Shown in pieces: positions 55,016 through 64,000 of a stretch of DNA of 64,000 nt. Under the pieces are notes generated by a model. That model saw only the letters and a list, made by a program, of their open reading frames with translations. It had not been told where the DNA came from and searched no databases. Positions within the stretch are counted from its first letter, which is position 1, and every line of letters starts with the position of its first letter. Origin of the DNA: Pseudomonas fortuita (GTDB lineage: Bacteria; Pseudomonadota; Gammaproteobacteria; Pseudomonadales; Pseudomonadaceae); assembly GCF_026898135.2 (NCBI RefSeq), contig NZ_CP114035.2:723501-787500 (forward strand), written 5' to 3'. A program made the position numbers and the translations under genes.

Positions 55016-55984
55016 TCAGTGAGTGCGCGCGACCGCAAACTCGCTCAGCTCAACCAGGGCATCCCGGTATTCACTGGCTGGCAGCACTTCGAGGCAGGCA
55101 ATGGCGCGCTTCACATAGTCGCGCGCCAGTTCGGCGGTGTACTGCAGTGCGCCCGACGCTTCGACCGCCACGCGAATCTGCTCCAGATCCTCAAGGCCAC
55201 CTTTCTGGATCGCCTGGCGTACCAGCGCCGCCTGCTCGGCAGTGCCTTCGCGCATGGTGTAGATCAGCGGCAGGGTAGGCTTGCCCTCGGCCAGGTCGTC
55301 ACCGACGTTCTTGCCCAGGGTTTGCGAGTCGCCCTTGTAGTCCAGCAGGTCGTCGACCAGCTGGAAGGCCACGCCCAGGTGGTCACCGAAGGTGCGCAGG
55401 GCTTCGCGCTGCTCGTCGGTGGCTTCGGCCAGCGCGGCGGCGCTGTGGGTCGAGGCTTCGAACAGCATCGCGGTCTTGCCGCGGATCACCTCCATGTAGA
55501 TTTCCTCGGTGGTGCTGGCATCGCGTACCCGCGACAACTGCAGCACTTCACCTTCGGCAATCACACGGGTGGCCTTGGACAGGATCTGCATGACCGGCAT
55601 CGAACCCAGTTCGACCATCATTTCGAACGAGCGCGAATAAAGGAAGTCGCCCACCAGCACGCTCGGCGCGTTGCCCCACAGGGCGTTGGCGGTGGAGCGG
55701 CCACGGCGCATGCCCGACATGTCGACCACGTCGTCGTGCAGCAGGGTGGCGGTGTGCAGGAATTCGATGGTGGCGGCCAGCAGACGCAGGTCGTCGCCTT
55801 CGCGGCCCAGGGCCTTGCCACACAGCAGTACCAGCAGGGGACGCAGGCGCTTGCCACCGGCGGACGTGATATAGTCGCCGATCTTCGATACCAGCGGCAC
55901 GCGCGAGGTCAGCTGCTTCTTGATGATCTCGTCGACGGCGCTGAAATCATCAGCCACCGCACGGTAGAAGGTTTGGGGTTGCAT
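55016..55984 (-). CDS. ispB: Octaprenyl/polyprenyl diphosphate synthase
   Basis: The 322-residue trans-prenyltransferase makes the ubiquinone side chain. The first aspartate-rich motif is [15 protein letters not shown] (D84, D85, D88) and the second is [24 protein letters not shown] is the IPP-binding block. It is divergent from rplU, the conserved arrangement in gammaproteobacteria. Product chain length (probably C45 in Pseudomonas) cannot be read from sequence alone. Confidence 0.95.
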   Translation of the reverse strand: MQPQTFYRAVADDFSAVDEIIKKQLTSRVPLVSKIGDYITSAGGKRLRPLLVLLCGKALGREGDDLRLLAATIEFLHTATLLHDDVVDMSGMRRGRSTANALWGNAPSVLVGDFLYSRSFEMMVELGSMPVMQILSKATRVIAEGEVLQLSRVRDASTTEEIYMEVIRGKTAMLFEASTHSAAALAEATDEQREALRTFGDHLGVAFQLVDDLLDYKGDSQTLGKNVGDDLAEGKPTLPLIYTMREGTAEQAALVRQAIQKGGLEDLEQIRVAVEASGALQYTAELARDYVKRAIACLEVLPASEYRDALVELSEFAVARTH

Positions 55985-56069
55985 CGGCTGCTCCAGTGAG
56001 GTTGCGCGGCATGCTAGGTCGCGGGTACCGGTGTGTCAAGGCGCGGTGCCAGCGGGCCGGGGGCGGCAC

Positions 56070-56098
56070 TTGCAAGCAAAACCAGGGTTGCGTACAAT
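56070..56098 (+). promoter_or_regulatory. Sigma-70 promoter of rplU-rpmA
   Basis: TTGCAA (56070-56075) and TACAAT (56093-56098) with a 17-base spacer. It lies 130 bases upstream of rplU, leaving a leader that could carry translational control. Confidence 0.72.
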
Positions 56099-56228
56099 CG
56101 CGCACCCTAACTTCCTGGGCAGCACCTGCCTTACGCAATTGCGCCGGGCCGTTCCAGCCTTGTGCAGCCATGCCAGCCAATACTCATCATATAAAGCGCT
56201 GGGTGAGCAGGATTATCGGAGAAATACC

Positions 56229-56543
56229 ATGTCTTACGCAGTAATCGTTACCGGCGGCAAGCAGTACAAAGTCGCTGAAGGTGAATTCCTCAAGATCGAA
56301 AAACTGGAAGTCGCCACTGGCGAATCCGTGACTTTCGATCGCGTTCTGCTGGTCGCCAACGGTGAAGAAGTCACCATCGGTGCTCCAGTTGTTGCTGGCG
56401 CTAAAGTAGTGGCCGAAGTCGTTTCGCAAGGCCGCCACGACAAGGTTCGCATCATCAAGTTCCGTCGTCGTAAGCACCACATGAAGCGTATGGGCCACCG
56501 CCAGTGGTTCACCGAGATCAAAATCACCGGCATCCAGGCTTAA
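56229..56543 (+). CDS. rplU: 50S ribosomal protein L21
   Basis: The 104-residue protein has [20 protein letters not shown] at the start and the basic RNA-binding segment [20 protein letters not shown] near residues 78-97. ATCGGAGAAATACC gives the ribosome site for the ATG at 56229. It is followed by rpmA after 38 bases in the usual ribosomal operon. Confidence 0.98.
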   Translation: MSYAVIVTGGKQYKVAEGEFLKIEKLEVATGESVTFDRVLLVANGEEVTIGAPVVAGAKVVAEVVSQGRHDKVRIIKFRRRKHHMKRMGHRQWFTEIKITGIQA

Positions 56544-56581
56544 TCCCCTAGATCCCCTGAATTTATTTGGAGAATTGAACC

Positions 56582-56839
56582 ATGGCTCACAAGAAGGCTG
56601 GTGGTAGTACTCGTAACGGTCGCGACTCAGAATCTAAACGCCTTGGCGTGAAGATGTATGGCGGCCAGGTTATCAAGCCAGGCAACATCATCGTCCGTCA
56701 GCGCGGCACCGAATTCCACGCTGGCTACGGCGTTGGCATGGGCAAGGACCACACCTTGTTCGCCAAGATCGAAGGCGTGATCAAGTTCGAGAAGAAAGGC
56801 GAGTTCATGCGCCGTTACGTGAGCATCGTCGCCGCTTAA
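56582..56839 (+). CDS. rpmA: 50S ribosomal protein L27
   Basis: The 85-residue protein starts [20 protein letters not shown], which reaches toward the peptidyl transferase centre, and contains [20 protein letters not shown]. There is no N-terminal extension to be processed, unlike Firmicutes L27. It ends in front of a strong terminator and obg follows with its own leader. Confidence 0.98.
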
Positions 56840-56857
56840 TCGCGACGTCGCTCCAGA

Positions 56858-56885
56858 AGCCCCGTCATGCGACGGGGCTTTTTCG
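56858..56885 (+). terminator. Terminator of rplU-rpmA
   Basis: AGCCCCGTC-ATGC-GACGGGGCT is followed by TTTTC. It lies 18 bases after the rpmA stop. Confidence 0.92.
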
Positions 56886-56991
56886 TTTGTGGTGAGCCTC
56901 TTGCAAAGCTGTTTGTCTGGGTTGCCGGCGTTGGTTTCTACGGTCGTACGGGGCCGCCGCGCTCATTTTTGCAAGAGCCTCATGTTTTTGA

Positions 56992-58254
<1,263 letters not shown>

Positions 58255-58270
58255 CCGGTTGCAGTACACT

Positions 58271-58299
58271 AAACGCCGCTCTCTGGAGCGGCGTTTTTG
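58271..58299 (+). terminator. Terminator between obg and proB
   Basis: AAACGCCGCT-CTCTGG-AGCGGCGTTTTTG has a 10-bp stem and a T run. proB begins 41 bases later, so some read-through is possible. Confidence 0.88.
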
Positions 58300-58339
58300 T
58301 ATCCACGGTATCTACAGATTCGACATAGGTTGGAAGAAG

Positions 58340-59458
58340 ATGCGAAGCAAGGTGACGGGCGCCAAGCGCTGGGTCGTGAAGATTGGCAGTGCTCTACTGA
58401 CCGCCGATGGCAAAGGCCTCGACCGCGGCGCCATGGCCGTTTGGGTTGAGCAGATGGTCGCGCTGCGTGAGGCAGGTGTGGAGTTGGTACTGGTCTCATC
58501 CGGGGCCGTGGCTGCCGGCATGAGCCAGCTGGGCTGGACCACGCGACCGAGCGCGATGAACGAGCTGCAGGCGGCTGCCGCGCTTGGCCAGATGCGTTTG
58601 GTGCAGGCCTGGGAGTCGAGCTTCGGCGAGCATGGCAAGCACACCGCGCAAATCCTGCTGACCCATGACGACCTGTCCGACCGCAAGCGTTACCTGAACG
58701 CCCGCAGCACCTTGCGCACCCTGGTCGACCTGGGCGTGGTGCCGGTGATCAACGAGAACGACACCGTGGTCACCGACGAAATCCGCTTCGGCGACAATGA
58801 CACCCTCGCGGCGCTGGTGGCCAACCTGGTCGAGGCCGACCTGCTGGTGATCCTCACCGACCGCGATGGCATGTTTGACGCCGACCCGCGCAACAACCCC
58901 GAAGCCCAGCTGATCTACGAAGCCCGTGCCGACGACCCGACGCTGGATGCCGTGGCCGGTGGTACCGGTGGTGCCCTGGGCCGTGGCGGCATGCAGACCA
59001 AGCTGCGCGCCGCGCGCCTGGCCGCCCGTTCCGGTGCCCACACCATCATCATCGGTGGCCGCATCGAACGCGTGCTGGACCGCCTCAAGGCAGGCGAGCG
59101 CCTGGGTACCTTGCTGTCGCCCGAGCGTGGCATGCTGGCCGCGCGCAAACAGTGGCTGGCCGGCCACCTGCAGACCCGTGGCACCCTGGTGCTGGATGCC
59201 GGTGCCGTGCAGGCACTGCGCCAGGCCAACAAGAGCCTGCTGCCGGTTGGCGTGAAGACCGTGCAGGGCAGCTTCCGCCGTGGCGAGATGGTGGTGTGTG
59301 TTGGCCCGGACGGTGTTGAAGTGGCACGCGGGCTGGCCAACTACAGCGCCCTGGAGGCGCAGAAGATCATTGGTCAGTCGTCCGATACCATCGAGTCCAT
59401 CCTTGGCTATAGTGCGGAGCCCGAGTTGGTGCACCGCGACAATCTGGTGCTGGTATGA
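58340..59458 (+). CDS. proB: Glutamate 5-kinase
   Basis: The 372-residue enzyme performs the first step of proline synthesis and is feedback-inhibited by proline. The amino-acid kinase domain (1-260) shows [45 protein letters not shown] and [16 protein letters not shown]. The C-terminal PUA domain (about 280-372) is present. The Met at 58340 starts [16 protein letters not shown]; the longer upstream frame runs through the obg-proB terminator. Its stop overlaps creA. Confidence 0.96.
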   Translation: MRSKVTGAKRWVVKIGSALLTADGKGLDRGAMAVWVEQMVALREAGVELVLVSSGAVAAGMSQLGWTTRPSAMNELQAAAALGQMRLVQAWESSFGEHGKHTAQILLTHDDLSDRKRYLNARSTLRTLVDLGVVPVINENDTVVTDEIRFGDNDTLAALVANLVEADLLVILTDRDGMFDADPRNNPEAQLIYEARADDPTLDAVAGGTGGALGRGGMQTKLRAARLAARSGAHTIIIGGRIERVLDRLKAGERLGTLLSPERGMLAARKQWLAGHLQTRGTLVLDAGAVQALRQANKSLLPVGVKTVQGSFRRGEMVVCVGPDGVEVARGLANYSALEAQKIIGQSSDTIESILGYSAEPELVHRDNLVLV

Positions 59459-59916
59459 GCATGTTCAAGCGGGTGATTGGCGTGGCGGCACTGGTGCTGC
59501 CAATGCTGGCAGGGGCCGAAGAAGTCGGCCAGGTGTCCACTGTCTTCAAGTTCCTGGGGCCGAACGACCGCATCGTGGTCGAAGCGTTTGACGACCCCAA
59601 GGTCGAGGGCGTGACTTGCTACCTGTCCCGGGCCAAGACTGGCGGCATGAAGGGTGGCTTGGGGCTGGCGGAGGACCGTGCGGAGGCGTCGATTGCCTGC
59701 CGTCAGGTCGGGCCGATCAACTTCAAGGGGGAGTTGAAAGATGGCGAGGAAGTGTTCAAGGAACGCACCTCGCTGGTGTTCAAGACCATGCAGGTGGTGC
59801 GCTTTCTCGACAAGAAGCGCAACACGCTGGTGTACCTGGTGTACAGCGACCGCATGATCGAAGGCAGCCCGCAGAACGCGGTGACCGCAATTCCGATCCT
59901 GCCTTGGGCGCATTGA
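59455..59916 (+). CDS. creA: CreA family periplasmic protein
   Basis: The 153-residue protein has a signal peptide [20 protein letters not shown] followed by [20 protein letters not shown]. CreA hallmarks [20 protein letters not shown] and [17 protein letters not shown] are complete with two cysteines. The ATG overlaps the proB stop (ATGA), giving coupling. Function is unknown. Its last 15 codons are repeated downstream by the tandem duplication at 59871-60448, but the gene itself is intact. Confidence 0.93.
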   Translation: MSMFKRVIGVAALVLPMLAGAEEVGQVSTVFKFLGPNDRIVVEAFDDPKVEGVTCYLSRAKTGGMKGGLGLAEDRAEASIACRQVGPINFKGELKDGEEVFKERTSLVFKTMQVVRFLDKKRNTLVYLVYSDRMIEGSPQNAVTAIPILPWAH

Positions 59917-59950
59917 TAGCCTGGTAGATTGCCGGGAGGCCTGCGGCCTC

Positions 59951-60040
59951 CATTCGCGGGGCAAGCCCGCTCCCACAGGTACTGCACAAGGTTCAAGCTC
60001 TGTGCAGTACCTGTGGGAGCGGGCTTGCCCCGCGAATGGG
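59951..60040. repeat. REP pair within duplication unit 1
   Basis: CATTCGCGGGGCAAGCCCGCTCCCACAGGTACTGCACA and its inverted partner form arms of nearly 40 bases around GGTTCAAGCTC. Confidence 0.9.
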
Positions 60041-60067
60041 TCGCAAAGCGGCCCCAATACCCCGATG

Positions 60068-60150
60068 TCAGGCTAGTTCCTCGGCCTGATCCTCACGCAC
60101 AACCGCCTTCACCTCATCCAGCCGGCTGATGAACTTCCAGTCCGCCTCGT
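60068..60150 (-). pseudogene. Duplicated 3' fragment of mksF
   Basis: On the minus strand this encodes WKFISRLDEVKAVVREDQAE and ends ELA with its stop codon, copying the last 26 or so codons of mksF at 60366. It has no start and is disconnected from the gene. Confidence 0.9.
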
Positions 60151-60169
60151 AAGTGATTTAAGGCAGGCA

Positions 60170-60215
60170 GCAGAACGCGGTGACCGCAATTCCGATCCTG
60201 CCTTGGGCGCATTGA
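60170..60215 (+). pseudogene. Duplicated 3' fragment of creA
   Basis: It encodes [14 protein letters not shown] plus stop, identical to the creA C terminus at 59871-59916. It has no start codon. Confidence 0.9.
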
Positions 60216-60249
60216 TAGCCTGGTAGATTGTGGGAGGCCTGCGGCCTCG

Positions 60250-60338
60250 ATTCGCGGGGTAAGCCCGCTCCCACAGGTACTGCACAAGGTTCAAGCTCTG
60301 TGCAGTACCTGTGGGAGCGGGCTTGCCCCGCGAATGGG
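60250..60338. repeat. REP pair within duplication unit 2
   Basis: Same inverted arms as 59951-60040 with a few base changes (e.g. GGGGTAAGC for GGGGCAAGC). Confidence 0.88.
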
Positions 60339-60365
60339 CCGCAAAGCGGCCCCAATACCCCGATG

Positions 60366-63197
60366 TCAGGCCAGTTCCTCGGCCTGATCCTCACGCACAA
60401 TCGCCTTCACCTCATCCAGCCGGCTGATGAACTTCCAGTCCGCCTCGTCGATGTAGATGCCGTTCGGCCCGCTGCCGCCCTCCAGGTCGATCGCCACGTG
60501 CGCCGATACCTGTGGCTTCACACTCGCCAGAATCGGTACGAAGCCCAGCTGCAAGCTGGTCTCCAGCAGTGCCGCCTGGTTGCGTTCGTCGATGTCTGCT
60601 GCTTCGTCCAGGTAGTAGGGCAGGCGGATGCGCCCGGCCAGGTCGCGGTCCATCAGGTGCAGCAACAAGTACATGTTGGTCAGCGCCTTGATGGTCATGG
60701 TGGTGCCGTTGGAGGCAGCGCCGTCGATGTCGGCGTGGATGATCGGCTGGCCGTTGACCTTGGTGATTTCGAACGCCAGCTCGAACAGGTCTTTCAGGCC
60801 CAGCTGGTTGTGGTTGGCCGCCACCAGGCGTGCCAGGTACTCCTTGGCCTCTTCGTTCTTGTTGTCCTGATCGGCGCTTTGGGTCAGGTCGAACACCGAC
60901 AGGGTTTCGCCTTCTTCGTACTGGCCGGCGCTGTGGATGATCTGGTCGATGTGCTTGAGCGCTTCCTTGTTCGGCGCCAGCACCACGCGGAAGCTTTCCA
61001 GGTTGGAGACCTGACGCTTGTTGATCTCGCGGTTGAACAGGGCCAGCTGATGCTCGAGGCTGTCATAGTCGCTGCGGATGTTGCGCAGGGTCCGGGCGAT
61101 GTCGGTGACCGCCGCGCGGCGTGCCTTGGCCAAGGTCAGGGCTTCTTCGGTGCGGTGCGCATAGGCGTTCACCAGCAGTTGCAGGCGGCGCTCCATGTCG
61201 TCTTCACTGTCGAACTTGGCCACGCCTTTGAGGCGCACCTGGGCGTAAAGCGCCTCGATCTGGTTGTCTACCCGCTGCAGGCTCTGCCAGCTGTCCTGGT
61301 AGTCGTTGAGCAGCGGCAGCAGGTTGTCCATCGAGTCGTCGATGGCTTCCATGAAGGGGGTGCCGTAGGGCAGGTCGGCCGGCAGCAGCTGGCGACGACG
61401 CAGGGCGTCTTCCAGGGTGCGCTGCTTGGACTCGAGGTCGCCGATCTGTCGGCCGACCAGCTGCAGCTTGGCCGACAGCTGCTGGACGCGCTCGGTGAAG
61501 GCATCACTGGAGCGCTTGAGTTCGTCCTGGGCGGCTTCCAGTTGCGACAGCTGCTCCAGCTTCTCGGGCTCTTCGGCGGCCAGGGTTTCGCTGCGGCGGA
61601 AATCTTCCAGCGCCTTCTGCGCGTCCAGCACTTGCTGGTACAGGGTTTCGGTTTGCGCCTTGGAGGCGGAGCGGTCGGCGGTGACCGCCTGCTGGGTCTT
61701 GAGCTGTTTCAGCTCTTTTTCCAGGCGCTCTTTCTGGTCGCGCAGGGCGGCGCGGTCGGCCAGGGCCTGCAGCGCGGGTGGATCGATGTGGGTGAGGTCG
61801 ATGGACAGCCCCGGCGCTTCGAAGCGTTCGCCCTTGAAGCCGTCCAGTACCGCTTCCAGCGATTTTACCCACAGGTCGCTCTCGTCCAGTTCGATGCCAC
61901 GGTCGCCCAGCGGCAGGCTGAACAGCGCACCGTTGAACAGACGCATCAGGCGGTCGACGTCCTGTTGCGAGAACTCCTCGCGCAGGCGGGCGTAGCTGTT
62001 GTTGTCAGCGTGGTCCAGCTGCTGCTTGACCTGCTTCAGGCGTTTTTCCAGGTCGCGTACACGCTCATCCAGGTCTTCGGCGGAGAACTGGCGCGACTGT
62101 GCCAGGGCGCCGGCCAGTTCGTCGTGGGCATCCTTGGCCGCCAGCAGTTGCTGCTCCAGCACCTTGACGTCATCGACCAAGGCAAAGCGGTGCTTGAGCA
62201 CCGACAGCTCGCCCAGCCAGCGCTGGATACCGGTGATTTCGCGCTCCAGGCGCATCAGCTCCTGAGTGCCACCGCGCTGGTCGTTCTGCAGGCGGTCCTG
62301 CTCGCCGCGGTAGTGCTCGGACTGGATAACCAGCTCTTCCTTGCGCGCCATGGCGTATTCCTGCCAGGTGCCCAGCAGGGTATCGAGCACCGGCGAAATG
62401 CGGTGCAGCTTGCCGCGCAGTATGTCGCGCTGGGCCACACCACCGGCCAGGGCCTCGACCAGGGGGCCGGCAGCCACCAGGGCGTTGTAGTCCTGTTCCA
62501 TGCGGCGCACGTCGCGGAAGGCTTCCTCACACGCGGCGATATAGTCGACGCTGCCCGAACGCAGGCTGTGCTCGAAGGCGTCAAGGAACAGCTGCTTGAG
62601 CTTGGCTGCGGTGATTTCGCGCATGTGCAGCAGGTTGATGAACAGCGCGCGGAAGGTTTTCAGGCTTTGCTCGCTGGTGGAGCGCAGCGGGATCATGGTC
62701 AGGTCCAGCGGCACCGAGGTGTGGCCGCCAACCAGCAGGCGGCGCAGTTCGTCCGGCTTCAGCTCGTAGGCCTTGATGCCCAGCCGTTCCAGGTTGGTGA
62801 ACAGCTCTTTCTGGCGCAGGCAGGTGTCGTTTTTCTGGTAGTGGGCCAGGTCCAGTTCACCTTTGTAGGCAAAGAACTGGTGACCGAAGCCGCCGCCCGG
62901 GCCGCGGCCAACCACGCCGATCACGTGCGGGCCGTGGGGCAGGCTCAGCTCGCAGAGAATGTACGAGGTATCGCTGGCGAAGTAGAAGCGGCGTGACTGC
63001 TCGAGGCTGTACTTGCCGAAGCTCATGTCCGACATACGCGCCAGGATCGGGAACTGCAGGGCGTTGATCGACGCCGACTTACCCAGGTTGTTGGCACCGT
63101 ATACCGACAGCGGATGCTCCAGCGGGAACAGGCCGAGGCTGTAGCCAGCGGTGTTGAGCAGTGCGAAGCGGCGGATGCCGTAGCGTTCCTGGCTCAT
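60366..63197 (-). CDS. mksF: Condensin-like SMC ATPase MksF
   Basis: The 943-residue protein is the SMC-like subunit of the MksBEF condensin. The N-terminal ATP site has GANNLGKS at residues 34-41 and the C-terminal half-site contains SNGTTMTIKALTN and the Walker B-like YYLDEAADIDERN near 860. Between them lie long coiled coils rich in Glu/Gln/Leu with a central hinge-like region. Length equals that of P. aeruginosa MksF. Its start overlaps the end of mksE by four bases. Its last codons lie in the tandem duplication, but the reading frame is complete. Confidence 0.88.
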   Translation of the reverse strand: MSQERYGIRRFALLNTAGYSLGLFPLEHPLSVYGANNLGKSASINALQFPILARMSDMSFGKYSLEQSRRFYFASDTSYILCELSLPHGPHVIGVVGRGPGGGFGHQFFAYKGELDLAHYQKNDTCLRQKELFTNLERLGIKAYELKPDELRRLLVGGHTSVPLDLTMIPLRSTSEQSLKTFRALFINLLHMREITAAKLKQLFLDAFEHSLRSGSVDYIAACEEAFRDVRRMEQDYNALVAAGPLVEALAGGVAQRDILRGKLHRISPVLDTLLGTWQEYAMARKEELVIQSEHYRGEQDRLQNDQRGGTQELMRLEREITGIQRWLGELSVLKHRFALVDDVKVLEQQLLAAKDAHDELAGALAQSRQFSAEDLDERVRDLEKRLKQVKQQLDHADNNSYARLREEFSQQDVDRLMRLFNGALFSLPLGDRGIELDESDLWVKSLEAVLDGFKGERFEAPGLSIDLTHIDPPALQALADRAALRDQKERLEKELKQLKTQQAVTADRSASKAQTETLYQQVLDAQKALEDFRRSETLAAEEPEKLEQLSQLEAAQDELKRSSDAFTERVQQLSAKLQLVGRQIGDLESKQRTLEDALRRRQLLPADLPYGTPFMEAIDDSMDNLLPLLNDYQDSWQSLQRVDNQIEALYAQVRLKGVAKFDSEDDMERRLQLLVNAYAHRTEEALTLAKARRAAVTDIARTLRNIRSDYDSLEHQLALFNREINKRQVSNLESFRVVLAPNKEALKHIDQIIHSAGQYEEGETLSVFDLTQSADQDNKNEEAKEYLARLVAANHNQLGLKDLFELAFEITKVNGQPIIHADIDGAASNGTTMTIKALTNMYLLLHLMDRDLAGRIRLPYYLDEAADIDERNQAALLETSLQLGFVPILASVKPQVSAHVAIDLEGGSGPNGIYIDEADWKFISRLDEVKAIVREDQAEELA

Positions 63198-63901
63198 GCG
63201 TCAATCTCCTGTTGCTCTTCGCGGATGGCCCGGGCCAGGGCGTCCTCTTCGCTTTCCTCGCCCTCGAAAGGCGTGAGGTCGAGCGGGTCGTCGGTGCGGT
63301 TGAGTTCTTCGGGGCTTTCTTCCTCGACCAGCACCGGGGTCGGCAGCGGCAGGACGCTGTGCAGGGTGGCGGCCAGGTCGCGGTCCTGCTGGACCGAAAG
63401 GCACACATCGAGGAAGCGGTGCATCGGCGGCAGGAAGCGGTAGATGCCGCCTTCTTCATGGGCGAAGCCGAGCTGGGTCATGCGGCGCAGGATTTTTTCT
63501 TCCAGCTCGTCTACGGTCTGCACTTCGGCCTGCAGGAACAGGTCGCGGTACTTGTCCAGCAGCGAGGGCAGTTCGTCGCGACCGATGCTGCCGCCGTCGA
63601 GCACCGCCATCGGGTCACGGCCCTGGTCGGCCAGGTGCTCAACCAGGATGAAGGTGAACAGCGACAGGCGCTGCGCGGTCTTGTTGACCTGCGCGGCGGT
63701 CATGTCCGGCACGAAGTAATAAAAGCCGCGGGTGTCGCACACCAGCTCGAAGCCCAGGGCCTTGAACAGGGTGCGGTACTGGTCCTGGAAGTTCGACAGC
63801 TGGGCGTACAGCTCGGGGTCGCGGCGGCTGACGTGGAAGCCTTTGAACAGCTCGCGGAAGATCGGCGCGAGCTGGGACAGTTCGGAAAGATCAAGATGCA
63901 T
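63194..63901 (-). CDS. mksE: Condensin subunit MksE
   Basis: The 235-residue protein begins MHLDLSELSQLAPIFRELFK and continues with winged-helix-like segments (GFYYFVPDMTAAQVNKTAQR, LGFAHEEGGIYRFLPPMHRF) and a long acidic C-terminal tail, matching MksE, the kite-type protein bridging the SMC heads. It sits between mksB and mksF with overlapping start and stop on both sides, so the three subunits are co-translated. The size is like the P. aeruginosa protein. Confidence 0.85.
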   Translation of the reverse strand: MHLDLSELSQLAPIFRELFKGFHVSRRDPELYAQLSNFQDQYRTLFKALGFELVCDTRGFYYFVPDMTAAQVNKTAQRLSLFTFILVEHLADQGRDPMAVLDGGSIGRDELPSLLDKYRDLFLQAEVQTVDELEEKILRRMTQLGFAHEEGGIYRFLPPMHRFLDVCLSVQQDRDLAATLHSVLPLPTPVLVEEESPEELNRTDDPLDLTPFEGEESEEDALARAIREEQQEIDA

Positions 63902-64000
63902 GGGCTGGGCTCGCGTTGGGTTCGGTAGGCGCGCTGGTGGCGTCTTCGCGGCTGGAGGTCAGGGCGAACGAGCGCAGGCTGACCAAGTGTTCCTGAGTGG
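63891..64000 (-). CDS. mksB: Condensin subunit MksB, C-terminal end (partial)
   Basis: Only the last 36 codons are inside the window: a frame open from the right edge reading EHLVSLRSFALTSSREDATS and ending PNASPAHAS, then TGA overlapping the mksE start by 11 bases. The identity follows from the mksB-mksE-mksF operon order of Pseudomonas, since the fragment alone is too short to identify. Confidence 0.7.
   Translation of the reverse strand, partial: TQEHLVSLRSFALTSSREDATSAPTEPNASPAHAS

Larger units (their letters stand above)
59871..60150. repeat. Tandem duplication unit 1 (creA end - REP pair - mksF end)
   Basis: This 280-bp unit starts in the last codons of creA, passes a REP pair and stops inside the last codons of an mksF copy. 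It matches 60170-60448 with about seven differences by eye. At its right end the mksF-like frame breaks into unrelated sequence (AAGTGATTTAAGGCAGGCA), so this unit holds the non-functional mksF end. Confidence 0.92.
60170..60448. repeat. Tandem duplication unit 2
   Basis: Second copy of the creA-end/REP/mksF-end segment, offset by 299 bases. The mksF part here is the real gene end, while the creA part is a fragment. A 19-base filler separates the two units. Confidence 0.92.

Overview
The window is a 64-kb chromosomal segment of a GC-rich gammaproteobacterium, almost certainly a member of the Pseudomonas putida group. Evidence for this is the gene order lspA-fkpB-ispH-minor pilins-thiO, bamD/rluD-pgeF-clpB, yacG-coaE-pilD-pilC/pilA, glyA-morA, ispB/rplU-rpmA-obg-proB-creA/mksFEB. 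The Pseudomonas-specific families (PP0621-like, PA4570/PA4573/PA4575-like, DUF1780, DUF3094, DUF3015) agree, as do the abundant paired REP palindromes between genes.

Layout. 0-20 kb is core genome: the end of lspA with fkpB and ispH; a type IV minor-pilin cluster (fimT-like gene opposite pilV-like, pilW, pilX, pilE); glycine oxidase; BamD; RluD-PgeF-ClpB with a probable heat-shock promoter; a tRNA Asn-Pro-Lys-Pro-Lys cluster with a tandemly duplicated Pro-Lys-terminator unit; an NDH-2 dehydrogenase; small Pseudomonas proteins; and yacG-coaE-pilD-pilC diverging from pilA, with no pilB between them.

20-27.6 kb is accessory. A tRNA-Thr gene is followed by a 4-kb element ending in an exact 22-bp copy of the tRNA 3' end. 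The element carries a Fic protein, a LysR regulator and a GFA-family protein, but no integrase. Beyond it lie a probably frameshifted membrane gene, an orphan HipB-like regulator, and two copies of a structured leader resembling satellite-phage (P4-type, C4-like) regulatory RNA. One copy precedes an Ash-like mini-ORF.

27-49 kb returns to metabolism and transport: malate dehydrogenase, an amino-acid ABC pair, homocysteine methyltransferase, a BCCT transporter, a BASS/ACR3-like carrier, glyA, MorA, EttA, gdhA, a GreA/B-like factor and envelope proteins. Three paralogous small beta-rich proteins of unknown function are spread over 27-36 kb.

49-64 kb holds a Lon-like protease with a degenerate Walker A motif, YqhA, FklB, an iron-regulated-looking small gene with a strong Fur box, ispB facing rplU-rpmA-obg-proB-creA, and the mksB-mksE-mksF condensin operon running in from the right edge. 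Between creA and mksF a segment of about 280 bp is tandemly duplicated, copying the 3' ends of both genes.

All calls come from reading the sequence and remembered family knowledge. No database search was run.
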